Shown: piece by piece, positions 6,841-8,712 of the stretch
How the letters are laid out: each line of letters opens with the position of its first letter
Position numbering within the stretch: the stretch's first letter is position 1
DNA from: Deltaproteobacteria bacterium
Lineage (GTDB): Bacteria; Desulfobacterota; Desulfobaccia; Desulfobaccales; 0-14-0-80-60-11
Assembly (NCBI GenBank): GCA_016874945.1
Contig: VGSO01000104.1
Coordinates: 1 to 8,712 of the forward strand
DNA length: 8,712 nucleotides
Reading direction: 5' to 3'
Notes under the pieces: generated by a model
The model's database searches: none
Seen by the model: the letters and a program-made list of their open reading frames with translations, nothing else
What the model was told of the DNA's origin: nothing
Program-made: the position numbers and the translations under genes

Positions 6841-6850
6841 CGCCTCCTTA
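6841..6850 (-). promoter_or_regulatory. Shine-Dalgarno overlapping the nuoF-like stop codon
   Basis: The minus strand reads TAAGGAGGCG. The TAA is the stop codon of the NuoF-like gene and also the first three bases of the ribosome binding site for the next gene, whose ATG begins at 6836. This arrangement favours translational coupling and fixes the start of the NuoG-like gene. Confidence 0.85.
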
Positions 6851-8712
6851 AGCCACGCGCACCGCGTCCACCGGGCACACGTCTTGACAGACCCCGCAGC
6901 GGATGCAGGCCGCGGCGGCAATGGCGTGAGCCTTCTTTTTCTTGCCGCTGATGCACGCTCCGGGGCAGTTCTGGGCGCACAGGCCGCAGCCGTTGCAGGC
7001 TTCCGGGTCGATGCGGTAGGTGATGAGGTCCCGGCAGACTCCCGCGGGGCATTTGTGGTCCACGATGTGGGCCAGGTATTCGTCTTTAAAGTAATGGAGG
7101 CTGGTGAGCACCGGATTGGGGGCGGTGCGGCCCAGCCCGCATAGGGACCCGTCCACCAGGGCTTTCCCCAGGCTCTCCAGGGCCTCGATGTCCACCGGCG
7201 CCCCCTGGCCTTTGGAAAAACGGTCCAGGAACTCCAACATGCCCTTCAAACCCAGCCGGCAGGGCAGGCATTTTCCACAGGATTCCTCCTGGAGGAAGCG
7301 CAGGAAATAGCGGGCCACGTCCACCACACAGTCGTGGTCGTCCATGACTATCATGCCCCCCGAGCCCATGATGGAGCCCACCCGGACCAGGGAGTCGAAG
7401 TCCACCGGCAGATCCTTGAATTCCACCGGTAAGAACCCCCGGGGCTGGAGGCCCACCTTGTCCAATTTCAGCTCGTCTGTCGGCATTTTCTTGAATTCGT
7501 AAGGGATGATGCCCCCGGAGGGGCCGCCGGTCTGCACTGCCTTGAACCTGTCCTGGCCGGGGACGCCGCCGCCGATCTCCTCGACGATGCCCCCCAGGGT
7601 GATGCCCATGGGCACTTCCACCAGGCCGGAGTTTTTCACCTTGCCCACCAGGGAAAAGATCTTGGTGCCGGTGCTGTTCGCCACCCCCAGGTTGGCATAC
7701 CACTTGGCGCCTTTGTCAATAATATGCGGTACGTTCGCCCAGGTCTCCACGTTGTTGATCACCGTGGGCCGGTCCCATAGACCCCGCTCCACCGGAAAGG
7801 GCGGCCGCATGACGGGCTCGCCCACCCGGCCCTCGATGGAGGCCAGCAGCGCCGTCTCCTCACCGCAGACAAAGGCCCCCGCGCCCCGGTTGATCTGGAT
7901 ATCGAAATCGAACCCGGTGCTAAGAATGTTATTCCCCAGGAGCCCCAGGCGGCGGGCCTGGTGGAGGGCCAAATTCAGGGTGCGGATGGCGAAGGGATAT
8001 TCGGCCCGGACATAGATGTACCCCTGTCGGGCCCCCAAGGCATAGGCGCCGATGGCCATGCCCTCCAGCACCGTGTATGGGTCCCCTTCCATGATGGCCC
8101 GGTCCATGAAGGCTCCGGGGTCGCCTTCATCGCCGTTGCCCACTATATAGACCGGCCCGGGGTTATCCTGGGCGTTTTCCAAGGCCCGGCGCCATTTGTA
8201 GCCGGTGGGAAAGCCGCCGCCCCCACGCCCCCTCAGGCCCGAAACGGTTATGGTCTGGATGATTTCCTTAGCGGACATCTTGGTCAGGGCCTTGGCCAGG
8301 GACTGATAGGCCCCAGCCAGGAGGGCGTCGTTGAGATCAAAGGGGTCGATGAGCCCCACATTTTTAAGGATGATTTTCTGCTGCAGTTGATAAAACGGAA
8401 TCTCGCCGGCGGTTCGGTAACGGGTGCCGTTATCGCGGTAAAGCAGCCGCTCCAGCACCTCTCCCCGGCCCAGAGTGACGTCTACAATCTCAGGTACGTC
8501 CTCCGGTTTCACTTGGACATAAAAGAGGTTTGAAGGGGAGAGCGTGACCAGCGTCCCCTGGCTGCAGAAGCCGTGGCAGCCGGTCTCCTTGACGAGGGGT
8601 TTGACCTCCACTTTCAGCCTTTTGGATTTGATGGCGGTCTTGAAGGCCCGGGCCACCTTGTCGGCCCCCTGGGCCAGGCATCCCGGCCCCAAACAGACCC
8701 TGACCACCGGCC
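6848..8712 (-). CDS. nuoF: NuoF-like NAD(H)/FMN-binding subunit with fused [2Fe-2S] and 2x[4Fe-4S] domains (5' partial)
   Basis: The frame is open at the right window edge. The first in-window start is a GTG at 8707, but the frame continues upstream (codon CCG) and no ribosome binding site can be seen, so the real start probably lies a few codons outside. Numbering from that GTG (619 residues): thioredoxin-like [2Fe-2S] domain with C5, C10, C44, C48; NADH/FMN motifs GLRGRGGGGFPTGYKW (157-172), NGDEGDPGAFMDR (191-203) and GAGAFVCGEETALL (275-288); NuoF [4Fe-4S] site SCGKCLPCRLG with C477, C480, C483 and C523; C-terminal ferredoxin with C571, C574, C577, C581 and C601, C604, C607, C611. This is the architecture of HndC/HydB-type diaphorase subunits, which exchange electrons between NAD(P)H and iron-sulfur partners. 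Residues 400-440 contain an internal duplication (see findings). First visible gene of a three-gene operon; a NuoE-like gene might lie upstream. Family is certain; NADH versus NADPH is not. Confidence 0.93.
   Translation of the reverse strand, partial: PVVRVCLGPGCLAQGADKVARAFKTAIKSKRLKVEVKPLVKETGCHGFCSQGTLVTLSPSNLFYVQVKPEDVPEIVDVTLGRGEVLERLLYRDNGTRYRTAGEIPFYQLQQKIILKNVGLIDPFDLNDALLAGAYQSLAKALTKMSAKEIIQTITVSGLRGRGGGGFPTGYKWRRALENAQDNPGPVYIVGNGDEGDPGAFMDRAIMEGDPYTVLEGMAIGAYALGARQGYIYVRAEYPFAIRTLNLALHQARRLGLLGNNILSTGFDFDIQINRGAGAFVCGEETALLASIEGRVGEPVMRPPFPVERGLWDRPTVINNVETWANVPHIIDKGAKWYANLGVANSTGTKIFSLVGKVKNSGLVEVPMGITLGGIVEEIGGGVPGQDRFKAVQTGGPSGGIIPYEFKKMPTDELKLDKVGLQPRGFLPVEFKDLPVDFDSLVRVGSIMGSGGMIVMDDHDCVVDVARYFLRFLQEESCGKCLPCRLGLKGMLEFLDRFSKGQGAPVDIEALESLGKALVDGSLCGLGRTAPNPVLTSLHYFKDEYLAHIVDHKCPAGVCRDLITYRIDPEACNGCGLCAQNCPGACISGKKKKAHAIAAAACIRCGVCQDVCPVDAVRVA

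Noticed and set aside
6837..7052. Upstream 72-codon extension of the NuoG-like gene
   Set aside because: It is the NuoF-like C-terminal ferredoxin read in another frame (Arg/Gly/Pro-rich). The ATG at 6836 has TAAGGAGG just upstream.
1..8712. CRISPR array, tRNA or rRNA genes
   Set aside because: No regularly spaced repeats, and no cloverleaf or rRNA signature sequences were seen on either strand.

Overview
The window reads as a high-GC chromosomal segment of an anaerobic bacterium, most likely a Desulfobacterota-type sulfate reducer or syntroph (former Deltaproteobacteria). This rests on an operon joining NuoF-like, NuoG-like and HdrA/MvhD-like redox proteins, a cytoplasmic GH57/DUF3536 glycosidase, and a remnant of an IS3-type transposase. 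The lineage is an inference from gene content and codon bias; there is no rRNA or marker gene to fix it.

Layout. (1) 73-2595, minus strand: a complete 840-residue GH57 glycoside hydrolase with a DUF3536-type C-terminal part, with its own candidate promoter and ribosome binding site upstream. (2) 2731-3430, plus strand: a scar. A transposase OrfA gene with a good ribosome binding site is cut off after its helix-turn-helix and joined to the C-terminal half of a YgjP-type zinc peptidase. That peptidase has also lost its catalytic glutamate (HExxH is now HGMVH). (3) 3431-3711: an AT-rich gap (37% GC by hand count over 3421-3660) with no convincing gene, ending in a strong hairpin behind the next operon. 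(4) 3712-8712, minus strand: a tight three-gene operon transcribed right to left: nuoF-like (its 5' end runs off the window), a 211-residue NuoG-like ferredoxin, and an 824-residue HdrA-MvhD fusion. The gaps between the genes are 11 and 14 nt and are filled by strong Shine-Dalgarno sequences.

How the operon should work. The NuoF-like protein has NAD(H)/FMN motifs, one NuoF [4Fe-4S] site, an N-terminal thioredoxin-like [2Fe-2S] domain and a C-terminal two-cluster ferredoxin. The NuoG-like protein carries one [2Fe-2S] and two [4Fe-4S] sites. The HdrA-like protein carries a Rossmann domain, a ferredoxin pair and an MvhD-type [2Fe-2S] domain. Together they look like the electron-transfer module of a soluble NAD(H)-linked flavin or iron-sulfur complex. 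The set resembles the NuoEFG/HdrA/MvhD-like subunits described for class II benzoyl-CoA reductase (BamE-I) and other HdrA-based bifurcating complexes. No catalytic partner (HdrB, hydrogenase, BamB) is visible here.

The most notable points are in this operon. The HdrA-like protein departs from canonical HdrA at its FAD and cluster motifs, with Glu in place of one ferredoxin cysteine. The NuoG-like protein has lost the His/Cys cluster site. The NuoF-like protein carries a 75-nt in-frame internal duplication next to its glycine-rich loop. An ordinary NuoF or HdrA annotation would hide all three.
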